A stretch of 64,000 bases of DNA from G964291335 sp964291335. Its GTDB lineage: Bacteria; Chloroflexota; Dehalococcoidia; Lucifugimonadales; UBA3495. The stretch covers positions 186,001-250,000 of the forward strand of contig OZ219749.1 of assembly GCA_964291335.2 (NCBI GenBank). The letters run 5' to 3'. The position numbers and the translations under genes are program-made. The notes beneath the pieces are model-generated. The model ran no database searches. It was not told the origin of the DNA and saw nothing but the letters and a program-made list of their open reading frames with translations. How positions within the stretch are numbered: the stretch's first letter is position 1; every line of letters starts with the position of its first letter. This document shows positions 23,931 through 32,739 of the stretch, one piece after another.

Positions 23931-25724
23931 ATGTATGGTCGTATTATCCCAGCGTTGCTTTTGCTGGTATTGCTGTTGTCTCTGCCCGGTTGCCTTGGTG
24001 GAGGCGGCGACACGCTGCCTGATGGGGAGCCGGAACCGGAGCTTGAGTTGATTTCCTTTGATGATGTGTCGACGGCAGTATTGCCGGCGGAGCCGGTTCC
24101 CGCGCCGACGGCAATGGCTACGGCGGAGCCGGTTCCCGTCCTTGAACCGACGCTGACGCCGGTCGTTTCCACCCAGGTTCCGACGGCTGCGCCGGATAAT
24201 GCCGGGATTTTTATTACTCCATTGGATGACTCCGGCTTTTCCGTTTCCGATTTGCCGGATTCCTTTCCCACGGCTTTGCCGGAGGTAGCCGCGCCCAGGC
24301 TTTGGCCGGGGGCGCCGGGCGGTGGTCATGTTGACACTGATGCCTTCGATTTCGCCTTCTGGTCCCATTATGGGGTTAATCCGCCGGTCTCGGTCGAGTC
24401 GGACCGAATTTCCCGGTTCGGTTTTGACGTTGATACCCGCTCTTACGATCTGGTATTGCGGTGGATTAGCGAGGGTGTTATCACGGATCCGGGGGAAATC
24501 CGGGCCGAGGAGATCATCAACGGAGTGGACTACCGGTATTCCGGGCCGATGCGGCGGACCGGGGCGGCCGGGGAGCCGGCCTTTGCCGTGCATATTCACG
24601 CCAGCCCCGCGCCGGCCTTTTTTGACGGCGCTTACCTGGTTCGGGTCGGGATTCAGGGGGACAGGTTGCCAGTACCCGGGCATGCGCCACTGAGTCTGAT
24701 TCTGGTGGTGGACGGGTCCGGTTCTATGGTTTCCGGCGGCAGTATTGATCTGTTGTCCCGGAGCATTGATGAGCTGGTGGAACTGCTCAATCCCGAGGAT
24801 CGGCTGGGGCTGGTGTTCTATGGAGAATTGCCCCGGGTGGTGGTTTATCCGGGGGATTCCTTTGATGCGGAGAGTATCAGGCAGCTGCTGGGGTCGCTGA
24901 TTGGCAGCGGCAGCGGGTATGCGGAGGATGGTTTGGAACTGGCTTATGCGCTGGCTGAAGGGGAGGCGATGCCGGGTCGGGATGTGCGGGTGGTCCTTTT
25001 CTCCGATGGAGTCGGCAATCTGGGCCCGCTGGGCTCAGCCCGGTCGGCGGAGTTGGTGTCCGGCAGTGAAGCGCGGGATGGAATAGTCTTTTCCGGGGTT
25101 ACTCTGGGGGATCCCCGGACGCATGACCGACGGCTGGCGGCTTTGGTAAGCAGCGGTTCCGGCTACTGGTATCGGGTGGGTTCGGTACGGGGAATGCGGC
25201 GGTCTTTTGAGGAGCAGGTTTCCTGGACTTCCCGGACTCTTGCGGAGGATGTCTCCGTCAGCGTGGAGTTTGTTGCCGGCGCGGTGCGCAGCTACCGGCT
25301 GGTCGGCTTTGAGAGTCGGTTTAATGACCGGGGGGAGGTCGTGGATGAGCCTTTGGCGATGGATTTTGCCGGCTATGGTCATTCGGTTACGGCGATTTAT
25401 GAGGTTCATCTGGCGCGCAGTCCGGTGGGGACTTTGGTCTGGGCCAGTGTGGGTTACCGGGAAGTCGGCAGTGGGGAGAGTCGGGTGGTTACTGCCAAGT
25501 TGAAGGGGTCGGATATTGCGTCCGAGTTTTCGGTTGCGCCTTTGGATTTCCGGCTGGCGGTGCTGGCTGCCGGGGTGGGGGAGAAACTGCAGGGAAGTTA
25601 CTGGCGCGAGTTTGTCAGTTATGAGGAACTGCTTACGGGGCTGATGGAGGTGCGGCTGGTGGGCTTGGCGGATGAGCGGCTGCTGCGGATTGCGCAGTGG
25701 CTGGTTGATCGGGAGCCGGATTAG
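23931..25724 (+). CDS. YfbK-type von Willebrand factor A lipoprotein
   Basis: This 597-residue protein has a lipobox LLSLPGC (Cys about residue 21), then a Pro/Thr/Val-rich linker (about 50-120). Next comes the vWA N-terminal domain (SRFGFDVDTRSYDLVLRWI) found in the YfbK family, a vWA domain with the MIDAS motif VVDGSGSMVSGG (about residue 263), and a C-terminal DUF3520-like region (RLVGFESRFNDRGEVVD to the end). vWA domains bind partners through a metal ion, so this is a likely surface adhesion or assembly protein. It is divergent from the minus-strand run. Confidence 0.85.
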   Translation: MYGRIIPALLLLVLLLSLPGCLGGGGDTLPDGEPEPELELISFDDVSTAVLPAEPVPAPTAMATAEPVPVLEPTLTPVVSTQVPTAAPDNAGIFITPLDDSGFSVSDLPDSFPTALPEVAAPRLWPGAPGGGHVDTDAFDFAFWSHYGVNPPVSVESDRISRFGFDVDTRSYDLVLRWISEGVITDPGEIRAEEIINGVDYRYSGPMRRTGAAGEPAFAVHIHASPAPAFFDGAYLVRVGIQGDRLPVPGHAPLSLILVVDGSGSMVSGGSIDLLSRSIDELVELLNPEDRLGLVFYGELPRVVVYPGDSFDAESIRQLLGSLIGSGSGYAEDGLELAYALAEGEAMPGRDVRVVLFSDGVGNLGPLGSARSAELVSGSEARDGIVFSGVTLGDPRTHDRRLAALVSSGSGYWYRVGSVRGMRRSFEEQVSWTSRTLAEDVSVSVEFVAGAVRSYRLVGFESRFNDRGEVVDEPLAMDFAGYGHSVTAIYEVHLARSPVGTLVWASVGYREVGSGESRVVTAKLKGSDIASEFSVAPLDFRLAVLAAGVGEKLQGSYWREFVSYEELLTGLMEVRLVGLADERLLRIAQWLVDREPD

Positions 25725-25749
25725 GGATTATGTAAAGGTTGATTCCCGA

Positions 25750-26415
25750 TCATTCCATTGTTCCTGATCTGGTACAGGGAGCGCCGTTGGGGAATTCAGG
25801 CCCCATAGTGCCGGCATAAGCGCGGAAAAACCGCTCAATCCGCTCCTCATCTACCCCTTGCATGGTATCAAGGACGCCCCAGGCGGAAAGGGCGACGGTT
25901 CCTTCGGGTATCTTGTCATAATACCGGGTAATCGCCCAGGCCGGCGCCAGATCAAAGTCGTCCAGGAACTGCTCTAGGCGGTCCAGTTCGGCGCCGGAGG
26001 CCAGGTTATAGCTGATTACAATGTTGCCGTGTTCCAGGTTATGGACTATGCGCTCGTCGGGCAATCCATCGGCGTAGAAGCCGCATCTGGCCCACCAGTC
26101 CCAATGGTCGCCGGAGGTAGGCGGAATGGTGTTGTAGTTGACGTTATTCCCCTCGGGAACGCGGTTTCGGGTAGGCATAATATCCTGCTTTTCGCCGATG
26201 CCTTCCACGTATTCCTTACTGCTGCCGGCCTGCCCTGACTGGCTGGGAAACAAGCCGACAATGCCGCCGGCTACGAATCCGCCGATTACTAAAATTGTGT
26301 AGCCAATAATGACTCCGATGATGATGATGATCAGCTTGTTCAGGTTCACTTTTGAATTGTCCGTCGGGTGAGGTTCCGGTTTATCTGCCGTAAAGCTGGT
26401 CGCGGAGTGAGTCAA
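25750..26415 (-). CDS. DUF3105 membrane-anchored protein
   Basis: 221 residues: a short cytosolic tail, one transmembrane helix (about residues 27-52), then the DUF3105 domain. Its signatures are visible: NYNTIPPTSGDHWDWWARCG and IVHNLEHGNIVISY, with the conserved His of SGDH and LEHG likely binding a metal. The first codons overlap the end of the next gene upstream (26381) by 35 bases. Function of the family is unknown. Confidence 0.85.
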   Translation of the reverse strand: MTHSATSFTADKPEPHPTDNSKVNLNKLIIIIIGVIIGYTILVIGGFVAGGIVGLFPSQSGQAGSSKEYVEGIGEKQDIMPTRNRVPEGNNVNYNTIPPTSGDHWDWWARCGFYADGLPDERIVHNLEHGNIVISYNLASGAELDRLEQFLDDFDLAPAWAITRYYDKIPEGTVALSAWGVLDTMQGVDEERIERFFRAYAGTMGPEFPNGAPCTRSGTME

Positions 26416-26716
26416 TCCGGTCGTTGATGTGGTTTCTGTGTTGGTAAATGGACTCGCGCAGGTGATCCCGGGTACGGCTGATCATTTGGGTCATTTGGTT
26501 AAAGTTCTCCCGGGTCCGTTCGTTCTGGGATTTGAGCGCCAGTTCCAGCCGGTCGAGGCGGCCGACAAGGGTAGTGTTTTCCAGTTTGAGGTTGTGGATG
26601 TCCTTTCTGGCCTGGGCCAGTTCGGCCAGGGCGGCGGCCAGGGTTTTCTGAACGACGGTTTCCTGGCTGGATGTTTCGTCCTGGGGCCGGGGCGATTCAG
26701 CGTTCTGGTCGGTCAT
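26381..26716 (-). CDS. Coiled-coil protein
   Basis: 111 residues if started at ATG 26716, which has GGGAGG upstream; a GTG at 26761 overlapping the previous stop is also possible. Residues 30-100 form a long helix (LAELAQARKDIHNLKLENTT, LDRLELALKSQNERTRENFN). It ends DRIDSLRDQLYGR. It probably oligomerises and may pair with the neighbouring coiled-coil protein. Confidence 0.5.
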   Translation of the reverse strand: MTDQNAESPRPQDETSSQETVVQKTLAAALAELAQARKDIHNLKLENTTLVGRLDRLELALKSQNERTRENFNQMTQMISRTRDHLRESIYQHRNHINDRIDSLRDQLYGR

Positions 26717-26757
26717 GGGAGTGTTGCCTCCCGGTTCGGAGTTTTCGCCGGCTGTTT

Positions 26758-27210
26758 TCACAGCGCGGGCAGGAATTGCGCGCCGATGATGGCGATAATC
26801 AGGGCAATGAAGCCGCCGATCAATATCCGGTTGAGTTGATGCTGCTGGTTTTCTGTGTTCAGCAGTTTGGGCTGAATGTCGTCTATCCGCTTGTTAACGG
26901 CATCGAACCTGGCTTCAAATAGCTCAGTTTGGCTGTTAATCTTCTGGTCAAGATGAGCTGTGTTGGCGTCAATTTTCCGGTGGAGTTCGGATACACTGTT
27001 GTCAATTTTCTGGTCAAGTTGGGCTGTGTTGGCGTCAATCTTGTGGTGGAGCAGAGCCGTATTGTGGTCGATTTTGTCGTTTATCCGGGACAGCTCGTTC
27101 TTGATCTCGATCAGGATGATCTGAACCGGGTTAACCGATTGTTCCCTATTGCTTTCCGGCTCAGTCTGTGGCTCTTCGTTGGTTGGTTCCTCAATTCTCT
27201 CAGTGGTCAT
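26758..27210 (-). CDS. Hendecad-repeat coiled-coil protein with C-terminal membrane anchor
   Basis: 150 residues from ATG 27210 (AGGAG 9 bases upstream). Residues 46-111 are six consecutive 11-residue units beginning K/R-I/F-D/N, for example KIDANTAQLDQ, KIDNSVSELHR and KIDANTAHLDQ. Eleven-residue periodicity predicts a right-handed or straight coiled-coil stalk. A final hydrophobic helix, IGGFIALIIAIIGAQF, anchors it in the membrane. Function unknown; the repeats are 33-bp tandem repeats in the DNA. Confidence 0.65.
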   Translation of the reverse strand: MTTERIEEPTNEEPQTEPESNREQSVNPVQIILIEIKNELSRINDKIDHNTALLHHKIDANTAQLDQKIDNSVSELHRKIDANTAHLDQKINSQTELFEARFDAVNKRIDDIQPKLLNTENQQHQLNRILIGGFIALIIAIIGAQFLPAL

Positions 27211-27259
27211 AGCAGCGTCTCCTGACATATCCGGGTTGGAGTTTTAGTGAATGTTCCGT

Positions 27260-27595
27260 TTACCGTATGTTCGCGCTGTAGGCGCTGTCAATACATTCCG
27301 GTTCAGCCGTCGTCGTCGTGATCCGGCGCAGCTGGTAGTTCAGGGTCAGTTGTATCGGCTCCGCTCCGTCCCGCTTCTGCCACGCCTGCAGCCAGCGGGA
27401 CAACGGCGGCGCATGCTGATAGGTAAGCCTTTTGCCCTTTTCTCCCCGGATCCCGGTAGTTTTGACTCCCGTTACTTCCGGCTGATTCAGCAGTCCGTAG
27501 TGGGTTAGCGCCGCCGCCAGGGGGTTGCTCCGTTCCTGCCGGCTCCGGCGGAGAATCTCCGGGGTGATGGTGAAGGTTATCCGGTTTGCAGTCAT
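27260..27595 (-). CDS. Unknown small basic protein
   Basis: 111 residues (TANRITFTITPEILRRSRQE, LTYQHAPPLSRWLQAWQKRD). No membrane segment. It starts 12 bases after the M50 protease stop, so it is translated from the same message. Not recognised. Confidence 0.5.
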   Translation of the reverse strand: MTANRITFTITPEILRRSRQERSNPLAAALTHYGLLNQPEVTGVKTTGIRGEKGKRLTYQHAPPLSRWLQAWQKRDGAEPIQLTLNYQLRRITTTTAEPECIDSAYSANIR

Positions 27596-27606
27596 TTTCC
27601 TTTTCG

Positions 27607-28911
27607 CTACGGCGTCAGCAGGCTTATGTCCCGGAAAATCAGGTAAATGGCCGTTATTCCCAGCGTCATCATGCCAGCCAGTTCAATTCCGTTTTCCACC
27701 CGGCGGCTCAGCATCTTTCCGCCCCGTATCGATTGAATGGTGTCTTTCACCATCCGGTATCCGTCCAGTGGGGGGAATGGTATCGCGTTGACCACTGCTG
27801 CGCTCAGGTTGATCGTTGCCAGAATCAGCAGCCATACGCTCAGTCCCATCTGCTGCACGTATTGGCCGGTCTGGTAGGAGGCCAGTACCGGCCCGCTGAA
27901 GATCGGTTCCTGCTGCGGTTCGTTCCGGCGCTCTTCGGTGAAGATTCTGGCCGTGGTTTTGACGTAGCTCACGCTCAGGCTTTTGATCCGGGCCAGTATG
28001 TTTCCGGAGGTTTGTCGTCCGTAGTTCGACGGGGTCGGCGTCAGGGTGATGCCGATCAGACCGGTCGCGGCGTCGGGAATTACGGCTGCTCGCTGCCGTT
28101 CCCCGGTTTCTTCTACCAGGGTCAGATATACCGGATTGCCGTTGTTGAGTGCCTGGTTGGTTATTTCCCGCAGTTCCATTTGAGTCGGAAACATTTTGTA
28201 GTTAGCCTGGATGATCTGGGAACCGACCGGGATGTTGGCCCGGTCTGCCGGACTGCCCGGATTTATGTCCGTTACCGTCAGCAGGTGTTCCGGAGTTTGG
28301 ACCGGGAAGAAGGCGACTGCCAGCAGCGCCAGGATGAACAGCACTATGTTCGCCGTTATCCCTGCGAGGTAAATCGCCATCTTGGTCAGCCAGGGGGCGT
28401 TGTTGATCGCATTGTCAATTTTCCCCTGGGGGTCTTCCGGCGCGATGACGCCGGCCATTAACGGAATCAGCTTCAATTTCCAGGCCATGTCGGCCAGCTG
28501 CATCCGGTCCTCCGTAATCCGGGTGATCTTGCCGGTAAGCTGCATGTGGGATTCATTGAACCCCCTGACTTCGGCCCATTCTTCTTTGGGCAGCGGTATT
28601 TTGTTGCTACAGGGAATAATTGCTCGTGCATGGTATTGCGCGTCGGATTCGGTGGCCGGTTCGATATAGACGGAAATGATGTCGCCCGGCTGGGGTGGCG
28701 GAGTGCGCCGGTTTAACCGGACCGTTTCCCGGTTGATTGAGCAGACGGTTCGGCCAGTGTAACGCCGTAGGAGGGTAGGACCGATGCCGACCTGAAAACC
28801 GGAGGTTTTTACCCGGTAGAACTTCGCGGTAAGTAGATGTCCCAGTTCATGGACTGTCAGGGCAATTATGATGATCGGGATTAAACTGAGGGAATACATC
28901 AACATGGTCAT
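27607..28911 (-). CDS. M50 site-2-type membrane metalloprotease with PDZ domain
   Basis: This 434-residue RseP/S2P relative has the zinc motif HELGH in the first helix (TVHELGHLLTAKFYRV). A middle region has a transmembrane helix and a PDZ-like domain (LLTVTDINPGSPADRANIPV). A second catalytic helix contains NAIPFPPLDGYRMV (the N-x-x-P-x-x-x-LDG motif). Such enzymes cut transmembrane segments, releasing regulators or degrading signal-peptide remnants. GGAGAG precedes ATG 28911. A 14-G tract lies 42 bases upstream of the start. Confidence 0.88.
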   Translation of the reverse strand: MTMLMYSLSLIPIIIIALTVHELGHLLTAKFYRVKTSGFQVGIGPTLLRRYTGRTVCSINRETVRLNRRTPPPQPGDIISVYIEPATESDAQYHARAIIPCSNKIPLPKEEWAEVRGFNESHMQLTGKITRITEDRMQLADMAWKLKLIPLMAGVIAPEDPQGKIDNAINNAPWLTKMAIYLAGITANIVLFILALLAVAFFPVQTPEHLLTVTDINPGSPADRANIPVGSQIIQANYKMFPTQMELREITNQALNNGNPVYLTLVEETGERQRAAVIPDAATGLIGITLTPTPSNYGRQTSGNILARIKSLSVSYVKTTARIFTEERRNEPQQEPIFSGPVLASYQTGQYVQQMGLSVWLLILATINLSAAVVNAIPFPPLDGYRMVKDTIQSIRGGKMLSRRVENGIELAGMMTLGITAIYLIFRDISLLTP

Positions 28912-28952
28912 TGCAATCTCTCCGTTGGCCGGTTCGGGATCGGGAGTTAATT

Positions 28953-28966
28953 GGGGGGGGGGGGGG
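28953..28966. repeat. Poly-G tract (14 G) in the M50 leader
   Basis: Fourteen G (C on the coding strand) between the LRR lipoprotein stop and the M50 start. Length change would alter leader spacing but not a reading frame. Confidence 0.8.
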
Positions 28967-28992
28967 CGCGGTATCAGACCCTGTTCCGCCGG

Positions 28993-30144
28993 TCAGGAAG
29001 TGTTGTCTTCCGTATCGGCCGGCTCCGGGCAGTTGTCGATGGTTTCCAGGTCGATGGTGGCGTCTTCCTGCCCAATCAGTTTTACCCGGAAGGGCGGCTG
29101 GGGCGGCAGGTCGGGGTTGCCCATGCTTTCCGCCTTCCAGCTGCGGGCGTTGCAGGCGTTCCCGTGGTTGTTCAGGGTCAGAATCAACGGCCAGCGGTAG
29201 CCCCGGAGTTGGACTGATTCCAGTTCCGGCAGCTGGGCGAAGAGGTGGGTTGGTATTTCCGGGTCCGGCTGATCGGGTTCGCTCTTTCGGAACAGGTAAA
29301 CGTTTTTTATTCGGGGAGTCCGCTCCAGCGCTTTCGGGTCGATCTGCTGCAGGTAGTTCAACTGCAGGGTTTCCAATGCCGGCAGGCCTTCCAGGGTGTT
29401 ATTTTCCACAATCAGGCCGGACCAGTTGTCCTGCGCGGTAACCCTGAGGGTTTGGAGTTTGTCCAGTCCCAGAAAGGATCCGGTCGGAATCAGCAGATAT
29501 TCCTGCCGGTCATAGGTGGGTTCCCGGGTCAGGTTGGTTTTCAGGTCCAGTCGGGTCAGGTTGGGCAGGTTGACCAGACTGCCCGGCTGGATCGGCTGCT
29601 GCAGGGCATGCACCGAGAGGTATTCCAGATTCAGCATGCCGTCAAAATGATGGCTTGCCAGGAAGCTGCGGCGGACGCTCAGCTGCCGGATGCGGGCCAG
29701 GTCCGGGTAGCTGATAGATTGGCAGGCCAGGGGCGATTTGGCGTCTTCCGGTTCCAGCGCTTTGCAGGCCCAGGTTTGGATCCGGGTTTCCTGTCCCGGT
29801 GGAATGGGCGGAGTCGGAAAGGGCGTAGCCGTCGCCGTCGGTTCCGGCGTCGGCGTATCCGGGATTGGCGTTGCCGTCGGTTCTTCGGTAGGCATTGCAT
29901 TGGCGCCGGTATCTTCCGACGGATCCGGTTCGGCCAGTTGTTCCATCAGTTCCAGCTGAGCCTGGACTTCCTGTTCCACGCGGGCCTGGATGTCGGCTTC
30001 CATTGTGGGGTCGGGCGTGGGAGTGTTGAGCGCAGCGGCGGGATCCGGCGGCGGCGTGCCGCTGCCGCAGCTGAGCGTTATTCCGAGCAGTAGGGCGGTT
30101 AATGCGGTCGGCAGGAGCCGGCGGATTCTGCTGGGCTGTTTCAA
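28993..30144 (-). CDS. Leucine-rich-repeat lipoprotein 1
   Basis: 383 residues with signal and lipobox LLLGITLSC (Cys about 26). A Pro/Thr/Glu-rich linker (about 30-110) follows. Irregular leucine-rich repeats come next (LARIRQLSVRRSFL, LEYLSVHALQQP, LTRLDLKTNL, LQTLRVTAQDNW, LETLQLNYLQQI). One of three paralogues in the island (others 38022-39074 and 49219-50408). A surface-exposed binding protein is likely; the ligand is unknown. Confidence 0.75.
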   Translation of the reverse strand: MKQPSRIRRLLPTALTALLLGITLSCGSGTPPPDPAAALNTPTPDPTMEADIQARVEQEVQAQLELMEQLAEPDPSEDTGANAMPTEEPTATPIPDTPTPEPTATATPFPTPPIPPGQETRIQTWACKALEPEDAKSPLACQSISYPDLARIRQLSVRRSFLASHHFDGMLNLEYLSVHALQQPIQPGSLVNLPNLTRLDLKTNLTREPTYDRQEYLLIPTGSFLGLDKLQTLRVTAQDNWSGLIVENNTLEGLPALETLQLNYLQQIDPKALERTPRIKNVYLFRKSEPDQPDPEIPTHLFAQLPELESVQLRGYRWPLILTLNNHGNACNARSWKAESMGNPDLPPQPPFRVKLIGQEDATIDLETIDNCPEPADTEDNTS

Positions 30145-30147
30145 TGT

Positions 30148-31140
30148 TCAGAACTGGATGTCTTCGATCCGGGTGCGTCTTACCTTGGGAATCAACTCGT
30201 CAAGCTTGGGAATCTGATTCATGTCCATCAGGACCATCATCTCCCGGCGCTTTTTCTGGATCAGCGTTTCCTCCCCGGTCCGCCGGGGTCTTGGGTCGGT
30301 CCGGTAGATTTCGTCGATGGACATTTCCCTGACCTTGGGCGTCTTTTGCAACTCTTTCAGGAACGTTTCCAGGTTTTCCAGTTTCTCGTTCATGGTCAGT
30401 TCCCGCTCGGCGTTGCTGGGCAGCTTCACAGGGCGCATGGCCCAGGGGGTTGATTCCTTGATCCAGTCGGGAATGTCTTCGTAAGGGGGGAATACCCCGA
30501 TGAAGATATAGTGATTCAGATCCCGGACGGCGCAGTATTTCTCCCGCGCGTCCCGCTGAATGATCTCCGAGTCCTCGTCGATCGCGTAGATTTCCGCCAG
30601 GGTCATGTCTCTCAGTGTCGGGTTTTGCCGCATTTCCAGCATGAATTCCCGGAGATGCTTGAACTGTGCTTTCGGGCTGCGGTCCGTTACCAGCATCCGG
30701 AAACTTCCGGGATCCGGTTCCCCTGCGTTGCCGCTGATGCGCTGCAGGTGTTCTTCCTGATCTTCGTGGGGATAGGCGGTGGTCTGCGCCAAGTTGAGGA
30801 TCAGGGTGATCGAGCATTGCATTGTCTCCAGATGGCAGATGATCCGATCCTGGAGTTCCGTCGGGCGGTTTTCGGCCGTTCTGGCTTGGTCCAGTGTTAG
30901 TTGCCGCTGGAGATCTGCCAGGCTCCGCTGGCTGATGTTGATCGCTTGGGGGTTGTTCCGGCGGTCCAGGATGAGCAGTTTCTTGAGGTCGTTCAGCGTC
31001 GGCCTGAGCCAGGCGTATTCGTTCCGGTTCCGGTCGATAATCAGCCGGGTCAGCGCCTGACGCTGCTGGTCGATCTTGTAAAGCTCGGCGCGGATCAGCT
31101 GGTCCATGTCGTTGTCCTTGATCCGGCTTAATCGAATCAT
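30148..31140 (-). CDS. Unknown helical protein
   Basis: 330 residues, start ATG 31140 after AGGAGGAG. Highly charged and helical (RAELYKIDQQRQALTRLIID, KLENLETFLKELQKTPKVRE). A repeated pattern, MTLAEIYAIDED and MSIDEIYRTDPR, appears in the second half. No signal peptide. It is directly upstream of LRR lipoprotein 1 (three bases). Not recognised. Confidence 0.55.
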   Translation of the reverse strand: MIRLSRIKDNDMDQLIRAELYKIDQQRQALTRLIIDRNRNEYAWLRPTLNDLKKLLILDRRNNPQAINISQRSLADLQRQLTLDQARTAENRPTELQDRIICHLETMQCSITLILNLAQTTAYPHEDQEEHLQRISGNAGEPDPGSFRMLVTDRSPKAQFKHLREFMLEMRQNPTLRDMTLAEIYAIDEDSEIIQRDAREKYCAVRDLNHYIFIGVFPPYEDIPDWIKESTPWAMRPVKLPSNAERELTMNEKLENLETFLKELQKTPKVREMSIDEIYRTDPRPRRTGEETLIQKKRREMMVLMDMNQIPKLDELIPKVRRTRIEDIQF

Positions 31141-31264
31141 TATTGGTTCTCCTCCTTTTGGTCAGGGTATCAAAGATATTAGCAGGTAATTTTTCCTTTG
31201 GGGTCAAGGTATAAAAGATTGTGTTGGAAACTTTGTTAGGGTTTTAACGGCAGGAGGCCGCTGG

Positions 31265-31909
31265 ATGTTCAAGAAATCCCTGGTATCGCTGTTGTTGTTT
31301 TGTCTTTTCCTGTTCGGTGCCGTCGGCTGCAGTTCGATCGGGCTGGGAGGCGGCAATGGAGAGATCGGGTTGATTGAGTTCGAACCGGATCCGCCTACGC
31401 CGGTTCCGGAGGAAGTCGTCGGGCTGGCCTTGAGTATGAACCCCGACGTAATGCAGTTTGTCAGCACAATCTACGAATTGCAGCTGCTGTATGAGTCGGT
31501 GGACCGGATGAACCGGGATCTGGTTAACCTGGTCGGCTCGGGAGAGGGCGACGATTACGGTCTGGAATGGGTTATTGAAGTCCACGAAGTTACCCAGGAT
31601 GCGGAAACCCTTTACCGGCGGGTTGCCGCTTTCCGGCTCCCGGAAAATCTCCGGTCCGAGTATGACAATACTTTTATCGATCTGCTGCAGGTAATCCAGC
31701 TGAGCAGCGTCGGTTCGGACCGTATCCTGTCGGCGGCTATATTGATTGGTCCTTCGGGGCGTTCCATGCGCAACCTGCAGGGGGCGGAACTGGAGCGGTT
31801 TGAACGGCTCAGGCGGGAATCCCGTCTCTATCTTAATGAAGCCCAGTCCGCCTCCGATGCGGTCGGTTCGTCCCTGGAGTCGGTGGTTGGGCAGATGAGC
31901 TTGCGATGA
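31265..31909 (+). CDS. Lipoprotein, first gene of a surface operon
   Basis: 214 residues, GGAGG before ATG 31265. Lipobox LFGAVGC (Cys about 20). The mature part is helical (IYELQLLYESVDRMNRDLVN, NEAQSASDAVGSSLESVV). Its stop overlaps the next start (ATGA). Four genes (31265-34740) form one operon of lipid-anchored and membrane-anchored proteins. Function unknown. Confidence 0.6.
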   Translation: MFKKSLVSLLLFCLFLFGAVGCSSIGLGGGNGEIGLIEFEPDPPTPVPEEVVGLALSMNPDVMQFVSTIYELQLLYESVDRMNRDLVNLVGSGEGDDYGLEWVIEVHEVTQDAETLYRRVAAFRLPENLRSEYDNTFIDLLQVIQLSSVGSDRILSAAILIGPSGRSMRNLQGAELERFERLRRESRLYLNEAQSASDAVGSSLESVVGQMSLR

Positions 31910-32739
31910 AAAACCTGCTCAAAGGTGTCGGGTTTAAGCGGCGGGTCCTCAGCGGCGCTGCCGGATTGCTCCTGGTCGGTGTTGTTATCGGGGTGATCTG
32001 GTTTCTTTTTCTCCGGGGCGGCCCGGGGGACGGTTCTGATCTGGCCGGGGCGCCCCCGGTTGATCCCCAGGCTGAAGTGGCGCAGCGGGTGGAAGCGACG
32101 CTGACCGCCCTGCAGCCTACGCCCACTGACGTTCCTACTCCCGATATTCCGGCTACTTTAATTTCCGAGCGGGATGAGGCCCAGCGCAGTCAGCCGCTGG
32201 TTTTTGAGCGGAATCCACTGGAGGAGGAGTACGGTAATCGAAACCCCTACCTGGCTCCGGCGGACCTGGAAGCGCTGGAGGAGGCTGGCCCCCGGATGTG
32301 GACCTATATCCGGATCTGGCTGGAACTGGAGGAAATCGCTGCTGTCTCTACTTTGGATTGGTCGGAGGATCTGGTCAGCAATCGGCTGGCGATTATGGTC
32401 GCCTTCCGGGAGCGGGCCGGTTCCCGCTCCGGCAATTACGGAGATGTTGATCCGGTGGTTCAGGAGTACCTGGATCAGGTGGAGCAGGGGTTTGCCGAAC
32501 TTAGGGATGCCATGGCCCTGCTGGCGGAGTTGGAAACCAGGTATGAGGAGGCCCGTCGGGAACTTGGCGGGGATGAGGAAGGGGTGGTCGTCGATCCGCT
32601 GCAGGTGCGGGAACTGATGATTAACGACCTGGACCGGGCTTCCCGGCAGATTATTGAGCATACCCGGGTTTATGAGGGAATAATGGCGAGCTACGGCTGT
32701 TCCATCTGCGGGGAACTCTTCCGGAGTCGGGCGCCATGA
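31906..32739 (+). CDS. Single-pass membrane protein with extracellular helical domain
   Basis: 277 residues: a basic N-terminus, a membrane helix (about residues 17-37), a Pro/Thr linker containing VEATLTALQPTPTDVPTP, which is a common Chloroflexota motif, and a helical outer domain (AELRDAMALLAELETRYEEA). Cys pair CSICGEL near the end. It overlaps both neighbours by four bases. Function unknown. Confidence 0.6.
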   Translation: MKNLLKGVGFKRRVLSGAAGLLLVGVVIGVIWFLFLRGGPGDGSDLAGAPPVDPQAEVAQRVEATLTALQPTPTDVPTPDIPATLISERDEAQRSQPLVFERNPLEEEYGNRNPYLAPADLEALEEAGPRMWTYIRIWLELEEIAAVSTLDWSEDLVSNRLAIMVAFRERAGSRSGNYGDVDPVVQEYLDQVEQGFAELRDAMALLAELETRYEEARRELGGDEEGVVVDPLQVRELMINDLDRASRQIIEHTRVYEGIMASYGCSICGELFRSRAP

